DNA from: Tsukamurella asaccharolytica
Lineage (GTDB): Bacteria > Actinomycetota > Actinomycetes > Mycobacteriales > Mycobacteriaceae
Length of the DNA: 64,000 bases
Reading direction: 5' to 3'
Assembly (NCBI RefSeq): GCF_007858435.1
Contig: NZ_VIGW01000002.1
Span: 496,001-560,000, forward strand
Both the position numbers and the translations under genes were made by a program. Position 1 is the first letter of the stretch. Each line of letters starts with the position of its first letter. The notes below the pieces were generated by a model, which was not told the origin of the DNA, ran no database searches, and saw nothing but the letters and a program-made list of their open reading frames with translations. Shown in pieces: positions 36,201 through 45,127 of the stretch.

Positions 36201-36696
36201 GGTCGCGAACGTGGTGCGCATCCACGTGCGCGATCCGAACCTGGGCGCCCAGCAGTGGGTCGGCGTGACGCCGCCCCGCGTCCCCCGCCTGCGGACCCTG
36301 CAGGAGGTCGTCGGCGAGACGGATCCCGTGCTGCTCGACCTGCTGGTGGGCCAGCAGTTCCCGTGCCAGCGCCCGATGGCCATTCGCAACGGCACCTACG
36401 AGGTCCCGAAGTGGCGCATCCTGCCCACCCGCAAGGACGCGCTCTCCACCTCGGGGACGTGGCAGGCGCGCGAGGCCGGCGGCCTCCTGACGGTGCCGGA
36501 CACCCTGCTGCGGACCACGACGCTGCCCACGTACATGGCCGGGGACCTCACCCGGGACTGGGGCGAGCTGCAGCAGTACACGCCCCTCGCCGACGACGCC
36601 CGCGCGGCGGACCTGACGGTCGGTGTCCAGACGCGGTCGGGGTGGTGGCGCCAGGGCCCGATCCGCGCGCTGACCGACCAGACCGTGAGGAACTAG
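33289..36696 (+). CDS. embA: Arabinofuranosyltransferase EmbA-type
   Basis: A 1135-residue GT53 enzyme, slightly longer than the mycobacterial protein because of an insertion at about residues 685-735 between membrane and soluble parts (GEGGLVEDGTVDD region). The catalytic loop has GSSDDGYILSMGK (Asp289-Asp290) and the conserved TPTKWTVHFG. The C-terminal domain has LPFGLDPARTPVVGSYGQ, as in M. tuberculosis EmbA. EmbA acts with EmbB in arabinogalactan branching. It starts at GTG 33289. The stop is 6 bases before embB, so the pair is one transcription unit. Confidence 0.92.
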   Translation: MSVPTSRSESEPGPQRRAATTAPPRAAGIARLVAVVAGAVGLLLCLLTPLLPVQQTTAALDWPQLRPGAESAEVTASLVAQSPADLTATVPCSAITRAAASGGTVLSTLPAGTGAARELGLSVTVGAPGPGQAVTVASRNTVIAAAPVDRLRGCSQLRVWSNAAEVAARFEGIDVAGSIPTENRPVVGGVFTSLKAADVAAAGPGLRLRADLDTRFELSPSPLKAAAMGIGLLSVLASLVALWLLDRHFGHHRRAPHRSIGQLLRPRPVDVAVLGGLALWTVLGAGSSDDGYILSMGKVASEAGYTANYYRFFGAPEAPFDWYYSLLSHWGSISANAIWMRLPMLAAGVVTWLLLSRVLLPRLGPGVRRYPLAVWAAGAMLLAFWFPLASGLRSEPIIVLGTIVTWAAVERAVATHRALPAAVAAMAAGLTLGLAPQGVIAAALLLASSAAVLRVLVARRREAGLAALVLPVLAAAAVIVPIAFRDQSLASVAEAIRIRLEVGPAAPWTQEYLRFFFLTVETTDGSLVRRVPVYLFVMCLFVALFVMLRSRRIPRIAPGPVWRLVGAVFIAAALLSLTPTKWTVHFGVYAGLAAALAAVTTVAVVEAARTSIRNFTFFLCGMLFALAAAFAGFNLWSWPYLWGVPWFDRQPEVVGITFSKAFLVLAGLAGALAAWQHFRIDFRGRGEGGLVEDGTVDDTALEDTQLASHTRADRDQALRSRRRLQLASLPLVVVLGLLVLGEGAIFAKAYVSNPATYTVAKGNLDALRGTSCGMARSVLVETDPNADMLTSAEGRATAQALVGPGSTGFTPDGIPDELKPLAISSAPGQINMASPITSPFTSTAATAGTGGGTGPRTVNGSTAALPFGLDPARTPVVGSYGQNTVPAELFSDWYGLPPRSADRPLVAFAASGAIASVGPTGKKEYGQPVTLEWAERRADGSIGARGVIDPIDPGPNKPWRNLRVPMDAIPPVANVVRIHVRDPNLGAQQWVGVTPPRVPRLRTLQEVVGETDPVLLDLLVGQQFPCQRPMAIRNGTYEVPKWRILPTRKDALSTSGTWQAREAGGLLTVPDTLLRTTTLPTYMAGDLTRDWGELQQYTPLADDARAADLTVGVQTRSGWWRQGPIRALTDQTVRN

Positions 36697-36702
36697 GAAT
36701 CG

Positions 36703-39700
36703 ATGATGAGCAGCGAGAACTCGACCGCACCCGCGACGGTGCCGCCGGAGCAGCGCTACGGGAAGTGGCGGATCGTCGCGGCCGTGGCGGGCCTGCTGGG
36801 CTTCTTCTTGGCGATCCTCACGCCGTTCCTGCCCGTCAAGGAGACCACCACCGCGCTGAACTGGCCGCAGAACGGCCGGGTCTCGAACGTCGAGGCACCG
36901 CTCGTCTCGTACGCCCCGATCCGGCTCGACGTCTCGCTGCCGTGCACGGTGGTCGACGGGTTGCCCGCGGCCGGCGGCACCCTGCTGCGCACGCTGCCCG
37001 AGGACGGACCGCGCCCGGGCCTGCAGGGGCTGGTGATCCGCGCGGACGCGCAGAACGTCATCATCGCCGACCGCGACGTCGCTCTGGCGACGGCCAACCG
37101 CGCCGACGTGGCCCGCGCCGGTGCGGGCTGCGCCATCCGCTTCGTCTCGACCCCGGAGACGACGACGGCGGAGTTCACCGGCATGCCGGAGGGCGCGCAG
37201 ACTTCGAACCAGCTGTCGAACACGGTGGCCGACCCCAACCTGCGGCCGCAGATCGCGGGCTTCTACACCGATCTGCCCGCGTCGACCCCCGTCGCCGGGA
37301 TCGACGTCTCGACCCAGGTGGACACCCGGTTCATCACCTCGCCGTCGACGATCAAGCTGATCGCGATCATCGTGGGCATCGCCTCGACGATCCTCGCGCT
37401 GGTCGCGCTGGGCTTCGTGGACATGCGCGACGGCCGCGGACACATCCGATTCATGCCGCAGGGCTGGCTGCGCCCGCGCCCGGTGGACTTCACGGTGATC
37501 GGCGTGCTGGGGATCTGGTGGCTGATCGGGCCCAATACGTCCGACGACGGCTACCAGATCACGATGGCCACGCAGACGAAGTACAGCGGCTACCTGATCA
37601 ACTACTTCCGCAGCTTCGGCGTGCCGGAGAACCCGGTCGGCTGGAACGACTACCTGTTCACCGCGATTTCGCACTTCACGACCGCGGCGCCCGCGATGCG
37701 CGTGCCCGGCCTGGTCTTCGGCCTGCTCACCTGGCTGATCATCTCCCGCGAGATGATCCCCCGGCTGGGCCGTGCGGTACGCAACAACCCCGCCGCGCTG
37801 TGGGCCGCCGCGGGCGGCTTCCTGCTGATCTGGCTGCCGCTCAACAACGGCCTGCGGCCCGAGCCCGCCGTGGTCTTCTTCTCGCTGCTCACCTGGGTCT
37901 CCGTGGAGCGCGCGATCGCGACGGGACGCATGTTGCCCGTGGCGATCGCCGTCCCGTGCGCCGCGCTCTGCGTGGGCGCCGCGCCCGGCGGCCTCATCGC
38001 CGTCGCCGCGCTGCTGGCGGCGTCGCGCCAGATCATCACGCGCATCGTCAAGCGCCGCCGGCGCGACGGGCTGCTGCCGTTGATCGCTCCGATCCTGGCC
38101 TCGGGCATGGCCTATCTCTTCTACGCCTTCTTCACCCCCACCGCGGCGTCCCTCCTCGAGGCGATCACGGTCAAGGGCGTCACCGGTCCCACCCTGAACT
38201 GGTACGAGGAGGGCGTCCGCTACTACTACCTGATGCTCGAGACCGAGGACGGCTCCGCCGTGCGGCGCATCGGCGTGCTCACCGCCTTCCTCTGCCTGCT
38301 GACGGTGCTGACCTTCATGCTCCGCCGCAAGCGTCCCGCGGGCATCGCTGCGGGCCCCGTCTGGCGCCTCATGGCAGTCTTCTTCGCCACCGTGGTGCTG
38401 CTGGCCTTCACCCCGACCAAGTGGACCCACCACCTGGGCCTGTTCGCCGGTTACGCCGCGGGCATCGCCGCCGTGGCCGCGACGCTGACGATGGCCCCGA
38501 TGATGCGCTCCAAGCGCAACCGCGTCTTCTTCGCCGCCGCGGCCCTGTTCATCGCCGCGATCTCCTTCGCGGCGCGCGTCGGCTACTACTGGGTGGGCAC
38601 CTACGGCATCCCGTGGAACACCATGCCGCCGCAGCTCTTCGGGATCGAGTTCTCCTGGGTGCTGTTCTTCGCCTCCGTGCTCACGGCCCTCTACGGTCTG
38701 TGGCTGCACTACCGGCGCGACTACGCCCCCGAGCCGACGAAGACCCGCGGTCGCACGCTCCCGACGCTGGCCATCCTCACCATGCTCATGGTTCTGTTCG
38801 ACGTGGGCACGATGGCCAAGGGCGCCTACGCGCAGCGCGGCAGCTTCTCGTGGACCGCATCGAACGTCCGTGCCCTGCAGGGCGACACGTGCTCGATGGC
38901 GAACTACGTGCTGATGGAGACCGACCCGAACGCGGGGCAGCTGCGGCCCGCGCCCCGGCCGGACGGTTCCGTACCGAGCGCCGCGCAGGCCCTGGCCGGG
39001 AGGTCGACGGGCTTCTCCCCCACCGGGATCCCCGGCTGGCTGTCTCCGGTGAAGTCGAACCCGGGCCACAACACCGACGTCACGAACACCGACGTACCGG
39101 AGACGGTGGGCGGAAAGCGTAACCCCGACCCGAAGACCGACGGCGTGCCGCTGCCCTTCGGCCTGAACCCGGCGACCACCCCGGTGCTGGGGTCGTCCGG
39201 CGCGACGGGCCTGGCGAACCTCACCACGGACTGGTACACGCTCGGCGCGATCGACGAGTCGACCCCGCTGGTGACCCTGTCCGTCGGGGGCCCGGTGGCG
39301 GCCACCGGCCTCAACGGGGTCCCGCGCGAGGGCCGCACGCTGTTCCTCGAGGCCGGGCGCCGGTCCGCGGACGGGGCGGTACAGCCGCTCGGCCGGCTGG
39401 TTCCGATCGACGCGTGGAACAACAACAACTGGCGCAACCTGCGCTTCCCGACGGCCGACCTGCCGCGCGGCACGAACACCGTGCGCGTGGTGATCGACGA
39501 CAAGGTCCCCTCGCCCGACCCCGTCGTCGTGACCCCGCCGAGGATGACGCCCATGAGGACGCTGCAGGAGTCCCTCGGCCGCGACACGGTGGTCGCGCTG
39601 GACTTCATGGTGGCCTTCGCCTTCCCGTGCCAGCGTCAGGTGCGCGCCGTCAACGGTCTCTTCGAGCGGCCCGAGTACCGGATCTCGCCCGACTACATGG

Positions 39701-39942
39701 CGACCGTGCTCACCTCGAACACGTGGCAGGGCTGGAAGACCGGCGGCCCGCTCGGCGTGACCGACGCGCTCTACCACGAGCAGATCGTGCCCACCTACCT
39801 CAAGGGCAAGTGGGCGATGGACTGGGGCACGCTGACCAGGTTCACGCCGTGGACTGCGGCGGAGCCGGCGCAACTGGAGCTGGGCACCGCCACCCGCTCG
39901 GGCTGGTACACGCCGGGGCCGATGCGCTCCGCCCCGTACTGA
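36703..39942 (+). CDS. embB: Arabinofuranosyltransferase EmbB-type
   Basis: A 1079-residue GT53 enzyme. The first outer loop holds NTSDDGYQITMATQ (Asp281-Asp282). Met288 lies seven residues after the first Asp, the same distance as Met306 in M. tuberculosis EmbB, the ethambutol-resistance hotspot, and is the wild-type Met. TPTKWTHHLG and the C-terminal domain (LPFGLNPATTPVLGSSG, FPCQRQVRAVNG) are intact. It forms a complex with EmbA to build the branched arabinan. The ATG at 36703 is followed by a second ATG; AGGAA lies upstream. Confidence 0.92.
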   Translation: MMSSENSTAPATVPPEQRYGKWRIVAAVAGLLGFFLAILTPFLPVKETTTALNWPQNGRVSNVEAPLVSYAPIRLDVSLPCTVVDGLPAAGGTLLRTLPEDGPRPGLQGLVIRADAQNVIIADRDVALATANRADVARAGAGCAIRFVSTPETTTAEFTGMPEGAQTSNQLSNTVADPNLRPQIAGFYTDLPASTPVAGIDVSTQVDTRFITSPSTIKLIAIIVGIASTILALVALGFVDMRDGRGHIRFMPQGWLRPRPVDFTVIGVLGIWWLIGPNTSDDGYQITMATQTKYSGYLINYFRSFGVPENPVGWNDYLFTAISHFTTAAPAMRVPGLVFGLLTWLIISREMIPRLGRAVRNNPAALWAAAGGFLLIWLPLNNGLRPEPAVVFFSLLTWVSVERAIATGRMLPVAIAVPCAALCVGAAPGGLIAVAALLAASRQIITRIVKRRRRDGLLPLIAPILASGMAYLFYAFFTPTAASLLEAITVKGVTGPTLNWYEEGVRYYYLMLETEDGSAVRRIGVLTAFLCLLTVLTFMLRRKRPAGIAAGPVWRLMAVFFATVVLLAFTPTKWTHHLGLFAGYAAGIAAVAATLTMAPMMRSKRNRVFFAAAALFIAAISFAARVGYYWVGTYGIPWNTMPPQLFGIEFSWVLFFASVLTALYGLWLHYRRDYAPEPTKTRGRTLPTLAILTMLMVLFDVGTMAKGAYAQRGSFSWTASNVRALQGDTCSMANYVLMETDPNAGQLRPAPRPDGSVPSAAQALAGRSTGFSPTGIPGWLSPVKSNPGHNTDVTNTDVPETVGGKRNPDPKTDGVPLPFGLNPATTPVLGSSGATGLANLTTDWYTLGAIDESTPLVTLSVGGPVAATGLNGVPREGRTLFLEAGRRSADGAVQPLGRLVPIDAWNNNNWRNLRFPTADLPRGTNTVRVVIDDKVPSPDPVVVTPPRMTPMRTLQESLGRDTVVALDFMVAFAFPCQRQVRAVNGLFERPEYRISPDYMATVLTSNTWQGWKTGGPLGVTDALYHEQIVPTYLKGKWAMDWGTLTRFTPWTAAEPAQLELGTATRSGWYTPGPMRSAPY

Positions 39943-39980
39943 TCCCGCCGCCGGGCCCGCCGCGGGCGTACCGTCGAAGT

Positions 39981-40565
39981 ATGGAACCGGTCATCCGGCA
40001 TCGCATCGAGGACGTCACGCGGCGCACGCTGTGGGCGTCGTTCGGGGTGCTGGCGCGCGCCTTCGCCGACGATCCCGTGATCCGGTGGGTCCAGCCCTCC
40101 CCGCGGCTCGACCGCGTCACCTTCGCGGGCATCCACCTGGCCTCGCACGGGGCGCCGGGGGCGAGCCACCTCCTGTTCGACGGTGCCGAGCCCGTCGCCG
40201 CGGCGTCCTGGAACCCGCCGGGCCACGCGCCGCACCCGCTGCGGCCGTTCGCCGCGCTGCCGCTGCTGGCCGCGGGGATCGGCACCGGGCTCGGGCGGGG
40301 AGCCGCCCTGGTGACCGCGCTCGAGGAACGCCGGCCCACGGAGCCGCACTGGTACCTCGCCACGATCGGGTCGGCCGTTCCCGGCCGCGGCTTCGGCTCG
40401 GCGTTGCTGCGCTACGGCCTCGAGCGGGTCACCGGCATGGCCTACCTCGAGTCGAGCAACCCCCGCAACGTGCCCCTGTACCAGCGGTTCGGGTTCGAGC
40501 CGTTGGCACCGATCCTGCTGCCGGACGGCCCCGAGCTCATCCCGATGCTCCGGCCCGCGCGCTGA
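39981..40565 (+). CDS. GNAT-family acetyltransferase
   Basis: A 194-residue GNAT protein. The C-terminal half shows the acetyl-CoA site in WYLATIGSAVPGRGFGSALL and the downstream YLESSNPRNVPLYQRFGFEPL, a typical GNAT end. The N-terminal half is hydrophobic and alanine-rich. The substrate is unknown. It follows embB by 38 bases on the same strand and may be read with it. ATG 39981 is the first good start. Confidence 0.82.
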   Translation: MEPVIRHRIEDVTRRTLWASFGVLARAFADDPVIRWVQPSPRLDRVTFAGIHLASHGAPGASHLLFDGAEPVAAASWNPPGHAPHPLRPFAALPLLAAGIGTGLGRGAALVTALEERRPTEPHWYLATIGSAVPGRGFGSALLRYGLERVTGMAYLESSNPRNVPLYQRFGFEPLAPILLPDGPELIPMLRPAR

Positions 40566-40575
40566 ACCTCCCGGT

Positions 40576-42342
40576 CTACCGGGAGGCGCCGTCCTGCGGA
40601 TCGATTTCGATCGGCCCGGAGTGATCGGCGTCGTAGACCTCGACGGTGACCAGCTCGCCCGTGTGGTGCGGGTGGTACAGGTCATCCGGGACCTCGCCGT
40701 CGGAGTAGACGGGCAGGTCCTGCGAGGGCAGCACGTCGGTGCTGTCGTCGGTCACCGCGAGCGTGTTCGCGTGCCAGCGCAGGCGCTCTCCGAGCTCGTC
40801 GCGGTGCGCCCGCTCGGCGACGATGAGCGGATCGTGCCACAGGTCCATCATCAGGCCCACGCACATGCCGACCATCACCACGAGGAAGGGCACCGCCGCG
40901 ATGATCGCCATCTGTTTGATTCCGGTCAGCGCGTCGTCGCCGCTCACCCAGAGCAGCAGCGCCGCAACGGTCCCGGTGAGCACGCCCCAGAAGACCGTGA
41001 CCAGCCGGTTGGGCTCCTCGGCGCCGCGCTGGGACAGTGTGCCCATCACGATGGACGCGGAGTCGGCGCCGGAGACGAAGAAGATGCCGACCAGCAGCAC
41101 CACCAGGAACGTGGTGATCGTGGACCACGGCAGGTTACCGAGGACGTCGAAGAGCATGACCTCCTCGTTCTCGGCCTTGCTGATGCCGAGGCCCGCCTGT
41201 TCCTGGTTGATCGCGGTGCCGCCGAAGACGGAGAACCACACCAGCGACACCAAGGTGGGCACGGCCATGACGCCGATCACGAACTCGCGGATGGTGCGGC
41301 CGCGCGAGATCTTCGCGAGGAACAGGCCCACGAAGGGAGTCCAGCTGACCCACCACGCCCAGTAGAAGATGGTCCACGAGGCCAGCCACTTGCCCGCCTC
41401 CGGCTCGTTCGCGGCGGAGCGGGCGGACATGTCCATGAAGTCGGCGGCGTACGCACCCATCGACGTGGGCAGCAGGTTCAGGATGAACACGGTCGGGCCG
41501 ACCACGAAGACGAAGACCGCGAGCACCAGTGCGAGCACCATGTTGATGTTCGAGAGCCACTGGATGCCCTTCGCGACGCCGGAGACCGCGGAGGCGACGA
41601 AGGCCAGCGTCAGGAGCGCGATGATGGCGACGAGCAACAGCTTGCTGGAGCCGTCCTGGGCCCAGCCCAGCCGCTCCAGGCCCGCCCCGACCTGCGCGGC
41701 GCCGAGGCCCAGCGAGGCGGTGGTGCCGAACAGCGTGGCGAAGATGGCCAGGATGTCGATGATGCGGCCGCCCACGCCGTGCCCGCCGGTGCGGTTGAAG
41801 ATGGGCGCGAAGACGGAGCTGATCAGCTGGCTGCGCCCGCACCGATAGGTGCTGTACGCGATGGCCAGGCCGACCACGGCGTAGATCGCCCACGGGTGGA
41901 ACCCCCAGTGGAACATCGTGGTCGCCATCGCGACCGCCACGTCGTGGCTGTTCATGCCGGGAGGAGCGCCCACGAAGTGGTAGATCGGCTCGGCGGCCCC
42001 GAAGAACATCAGGCCGATCCCCATGCCCGCGCTGAACATCATCGCGATCCAGGACACGGTCTTGAACTCGGGTCGCTCCCCGTCACGCCCCAGCGGGATA
42101 CGACCGAACCGGGAGAAGGCCAGGAACGCCGCGAAGAGAACGAAAAGACTGGCTGAGATGATGAACAGCCACCCCAGATCGGTGATGATCCAATCGAGCA
42201 CCTCGGACGTCGTCGTCTTCAACCCGTCCGGATCCAGGAAACCCCAGAGGACGAACGCCAGGACCGCGACGGCCGTCACACCGAAGACGACCCAGTCGGT
42301 CGTCCGGCGATGGTCTTCTGGCCTATTAGTTGCAGTAGCCAT
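40576..42342 (-). CDS. BCCT-family osmoprotectant transporter (betaine/ectoine)
   Basis: A 588-residue carrier with 12 predicted helices. It carries the glycine-rich AGMGIGLMFFGAAEP of helix three, FHWGFHPWAIY, and the aromatic box region TIFYWAWWVSWTPFVGLFLAKISRGRT of helix eight. These are classic features of sodium-coupled betaine-choline-carnitine transporters such as BetP and EctP. The long acidic and His-containing C-terminal tail (about residues 525-588) may sense osmotic stress as in BetP. Betaine or ectoine is a likely substrate given the doe operon elsewhere in the window, but this is inferred. Confidence 0.92.
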   Translation of the reverse strand: MATATNRPEDHRRTTDWVVFGVTAVAVLAFVLWGFLDPDGLKTTTSEVLDWIITDLGWLFIISASLFVLFAAFLAFSRFGRIPLGRDGERPEFKTVSWIAMMFSAGMGIGLMFFGAAEPIYHFVGAPPGMNSHDVAVAMATTMFHWGFHPWAIYAVVGLAIAYSTYRCGRSQLISSVFAPIFNRTGGHGVGGRIIDILAIFATLFGTTASLGLGAAQVGAGLERLGWAQDGSSKLLLVAIIALLTLAFVASAVSGVAKGIQWLSNINMVLALVLAVFVFVVGPTVFILNLLPTSMGAYAADFMDMSARSAANEPEAGKWLASWTIFYWAWWVSWTPFVGLFLAKISRGRTIREFVIGVMAVPTLVSLVWFSVFGGTAINQEQAGLGISKAENEEVMLFDVLGNLPWSTITTFLVVLLVGIFFVSGADSASIVMGTLSQRGAEEPNRLVTVFWGVLTGTVAALLLWVSGDDALTGIKQMAIIAAVPFLVVMVGMCVGLMMDLWHDPLIVAERAHRDELGERLRWHANTLAVTDDSTDVLPSQDLPVYSDGEVPDDLYHPHHTGELVTVEVYDADHSGPIEIDPQDGASR

Positions 42343-42465
42343 GATGCAACTAGATCACAGGGGCTATGGCACCGGTCAAATCTCCGGCGAACTCCCCCGC
42401 GCCCCCGCACCACGCACGGGGCAGCACGACCTGCAGGTTCGTGCGCTGCGACGATGCTCCGCCGA

Positions 42466-43146
42466 TCAGGCCGAGGGCACCACCGAACGGATCCAGCCCT
42501 CGAGGCCGCGCGGGTTACGGGTCTGCAGCAGCACCCGGCCCGGACCGGTGAATTCGAAGACCATTCCCTCGCCGGACTTCATCGACTGGATCCACTTCCC
42601 CTGCACCGCGCGGCGCATCGAGAACTGCATGTTCAGGTCGTAGGCCACCACGTGGCCGGTGTCGATCACCACCTGCTCGCCGGGGCGCAGGTCGATCACG
42701 TCGATCGCGCCGTAGCAGGCGACGAGCACCTCGCCCTGGCCCGCGGCCTGAAGACCGAACGCGCCCTCGCCGCCGAAGAAGGTCTTCGCGCCGCCGAACT
42801 GGGTGGTGGTCTGCACTCCGTGGGAGCTGGCCAGCCAGCCGCCCCGGGTCACGTAGTACGGCCGGTCGGGCTGGATCTGCAGGACCGCGACATCGCCCGG
42901 GAGCGTGCCCGCGACGTCCACCCAGCCGCCCTGCTGGGGAGCGGTGAAGGTGGAGACGAAGAAGGACTCCCCCGAGAGCAGGCTGCGCTTGAGGCCCTGC
43001 ATGATGCCGCCCTGGGCCTGCGACTGCAGGTTCATCCCGGCCGAGTGGGCGACCATCGCGCCCGACTCGACGGTCATCGGCTCGTTCGGTGCCAGCTGAC
43101 ACCGGGCCATGGTGAACGACGGGTTGTGACGGAGCTGTACCTGCAT
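42466..43146 (-). CDS. AIM24-family protein
   Basis: A 226-residue beta-rich protein of the AIM24/TerD-like fold: MQVQLRHNPSFTMARCQLAPNEPMTVESGAMVAHSAGM at the start, then two similar halves with GESFFVSTFTAPQQGGWVDVAG and KSGEGMVFEFTGPGRVLLQTRNP. The cellular role of bacterial AIM24 proteins is not known. It is a full-length single-domain member. It lies just downstream of the cysteine dioxygenase-rhodanese gene on the same strand. Confidence 0.85.
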   Translation of the reverse strand: MQVQLRHNPSFTMARCQLAPNEPMTVESGAMVAHSAGMNLQSQAQGGIMQGLKRSLLSGESFFVSTFTAPQQGGWVDVAGTLPGDVAVLQIQPDRPYYVTRGGWLASSHGVQTTTQFGGAKTFFGGEGAFGLQAAGQGEVLVACYGAIDVIDLRPGEQVVIDTGHVVAYDLNMQFSMRRAVQGKWIQSMKSGEGMVFEFTGPGRVLLQTRNPRGLEGWIRSVVPSA

Positions 43147-43169
43147 GCCGCCAATCTAGCCGAATGCGA

Positions 43170-44057
43170 TCAGTCGGCGCCGGGTCCGACGGCCGCGGCT
43201 GCCAGGGCCTTGTACCCGCCCGCGAGGTCGGCGGCGCGGTGCAGCCCGATGTCGCGCAGGGCCGCCGCGGCGAGGGAGCTGGAGTAGCCCTCCTGGCACA
43301 TCACGATCCACCGCACGTCCCAGCCGGTGGCCTCCGCGATCCGTGCGTCGGACGACGGGTCGAGCCGCCACTCGAGCACGTTCCGCTCGATGATCAGGGC
43401 GCCGTCGAGCTCGCCCTCAGCTTCACGCTGCGCCGCGGGCCGCGTGTCGACGATGATCGCGCCGGCGTCGAGCTCGGCGCGCAGGTCCGCGGCCTCGACG
43501 CGGTCGATGCGGTCGCGCGCGCTCGCGAGGAGCTCGTCGATCCCGCGCCCGCCGGTGGGACCCTCGGGTTCGTCGGTCAGTTCGCTGCGCACCCTGCGGA
43601 GCCTACCGCCGGGTGTCACCTCGTAGTAGGACATCGCGGTGAGCGGCGGGGAGTAGGCGTGCACCGAGAGGGTGGGCGTGGCGGCCTCGCCGGTCGCCGC
43701 GTCGTGCGCGTCGGCGTGCCGGGTCACGTCGTGCACCCATCCGCGGTCGAAGGCCGCCTGGCCTCCGGCGTCGATCCGGCGCTCCCGCAGGGCCTCCCCG
43801 TCCCAGCTGCGTTCCGCCAGCGCACCGGAGACCACGGTGAGCGCGCCCAGCGAGCCGGCGTGATCGTGCAGCTCCGTCGAGCGCGCGGGCACCCAGCTGA
43901 TCAGCCAGACGTCCACATCGTCGTCGCCCCACAGCCGGGTCGACCACCGCTCACCGACCGGCCACTCGGTGGGGATCACCCGGTCGTACTCGCCGGCACA
44001 CACCTTCGCGGCCTCGGTCGCGGTGAGCGCCAGCAGGTCCGGTGCGGTATCGGTCAT
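43170..44057 (-). CDS. Cysteine dioxygenase-rhodanese fusion
   Basis: A 295-residue protein with two enzymes in one chain. Residues about 20-150 form a cupin of the cysteine-dioxygenase type, with iron ligands in LHDHAGS (His64, His66) and WVHD (His109) and a downstream HAYSPPL with Tyr135. Residues about 165-290 form a rhodanese domain with VDTRP and the active-site loop CQEGYSSS (Cys254). The first half would oxidise cysteine (or another thiol) to a sulfinate, and the second would carry sulfane sulfur. Together they suggest thiol/persulfide detoxification. ATG 44057 is the natural start. Confidence 0.87.
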   Translation of the reverse strand: MTDTAPDLLALTATEAAKVCAGEYDRVIPTEWPVGERWSTRLWGDDDVDVWLISWVPARSTELHDHAGSLGALTVVSGALAERSWDGEALRERRIDAGGQAAFDRGWVHDVTRHADAHDAATGEAATPTLSVHAYSPPLTAMSYYEVTPGGRLRRVRSELTDEPEGPTGGRGIDELLASARDRIDRVEAADLRAELDAGAIIVDTRPAAQREAEGELDGALIIERNVLEWRLDPSSDARIAEATGWDVRWIVMCQEGYSSSLAAAALRDIGLHRAADLAGGYKALAAAAVGPGAD

Positions 44058-44137
44058 GCATTTCAGTGTCGGACGGTGACCGCCCCGGATGAACCCTTCC
44101 GCTCACCGCGACCGAAAGCGCCCCGCGGGGCGGGCGG

Positions 44138-45127
44138 TCAGCGGACGAGTCCCACTTCCTTGAGCCAGGTGGCGGCCACGTCGGCGGGATCGCGTCCCTC
44201 GATGTCGATCTCGCCGTTGAGCTCCTGCATGGTCTCGTTGGTCAGCAGGCGGCTGACCTTCCCCAGTACCTCCCTGATCGCCGGGTACTTCGCCAGCGCG
44301 TCCGCGCGGACCTCCGGCACACCGTCGTAGGGCAGGAAGAACTTCCGGTCGTCCTCCAGCAGTTGCAGGCCGAGCTTGCGGATGCGGCCGTCGGTCGCGT
44401 AGACGTCTCCGGCGAGGCAGGTGCCGCCGGAGATCGCCGAGTAGATGACGCCCGCGTCCATCGTGGTGACGGTGTTCGCCGGGGTGCCGCTGCCGAGGGG
44501 CACCTCGTACTTCTCGAGCAGTCGGCCGAGGCCGTCGGGGCGCGACTGGAACTCGGGATCCACGCACAGCGACCGCTGCGCCGGCGGCAGCCGGAACAGA
44601 TCGCTCAGGGTGTTCAGGTTCAGCTGCGCCTTCTGCGCGGGGGTCACCGCGAAGGCGTAGGTGTTGTTGAACGGTGCGGGATCGAGCACCTCGATCCCTT
44701 CGGCCCGCTCCGCCTCGCGCACGCGGGCCAGCAGAGCGGCGGAGTCGCTGATGGTCTCGGTCTGCTTGTGGTAGCTGACCCAGATGGTGCCGGTGTACTC
44801 CCAGGAGACGTCGGCCGCGCCGCTGGTCATCGCCTGCCGCGAGGACATCGAGCCGGGCGCGTTGGTGAGGTCGGTGATCTCGGCGCCCGCGGCCTGCAGC
44901 ACCGTGGTGCTGATCTTGCCGAGCAGAATGCCCTCGGAGAAGGACTTCGACGTGACCGAGATCTTCGCGCCCGCCAGCGGGGTCTGTCCGTCCGCGGGTT
45001 CGGCGTGCACGAAGTGGCCCGACGAGCTCTCCAGCCCGCAGCCCGCAAGGACCAGCGACAGGGCCGCCAGCACCGGCAGCAGCGCGCGACGCACGCGCGT
45101 CCGCGCAGTCCGGCCCGCCCGCGTCAT
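44138..45127 (-). CDS. opuCC: Osmoprotectant ABC transporter substrate-binding lipoprotein (OpuCC/ProX-type)
   Basis: A 329-residue lipoprotein with a basic leader and lipobox VLAGC, then an OpuAC-like binding domain: KISVTSKSFSEGILLGKI, the tyrosine/tryptophan-containing VSWEYTGTIWVSYH, and DPEFQSRPDGLGRLLEKYEV. It would capture glycine betaine or a related osmolyte outside the membrane. The ATG overlaps the stop of the permease gene by 4 bases, and it is the last gene of the four-gene operon. Confidence 0.9.
   Translation of the reverse strand: MTRAGRTARTRVRRALLPVLAALSLVLAGCGLESSSGHFVHAEPADGQTPLAGAKISVTSKSFSEGILLGKISTTVLQAAGAEITDLTNAPGSMSSRQAMTSGAADVSWEYTGTIWVSYHKQTETISDSAALLARVREAERAEGIEVLDPAPFNNTYAFAVTPAQKAQLNLNTLSDLFRLPPAQRSLCVDPEFQSRPDGLGRLLEKYEVPLGSGTPANTVTTMDAGVIYSAISGGTCLAGDVYATDGRIRKLGLQLLEDDRKFFLPYDGVPEVRADALAKYPAIREVLGKVSRLLTNETMQELNGEIDIEGRDPADVAATWLKEVGLVR

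Noticed and set aside
35310-39122. A 1,270-codon plus-strand frame overlapping embA and embB
   Set aside because: It is an out-of-frame reading of genes that have clear homology in the correct frame.
34696-39873. A 1,725-codon open frame on the minus strand, opposite embA and embB
   Set aside because: It is the reverse-frame shadow of two certain GT53 genes; in high-GC DNA long antisense frames are common. Its protein is full of Arg/Gly/His repeats with no domain.
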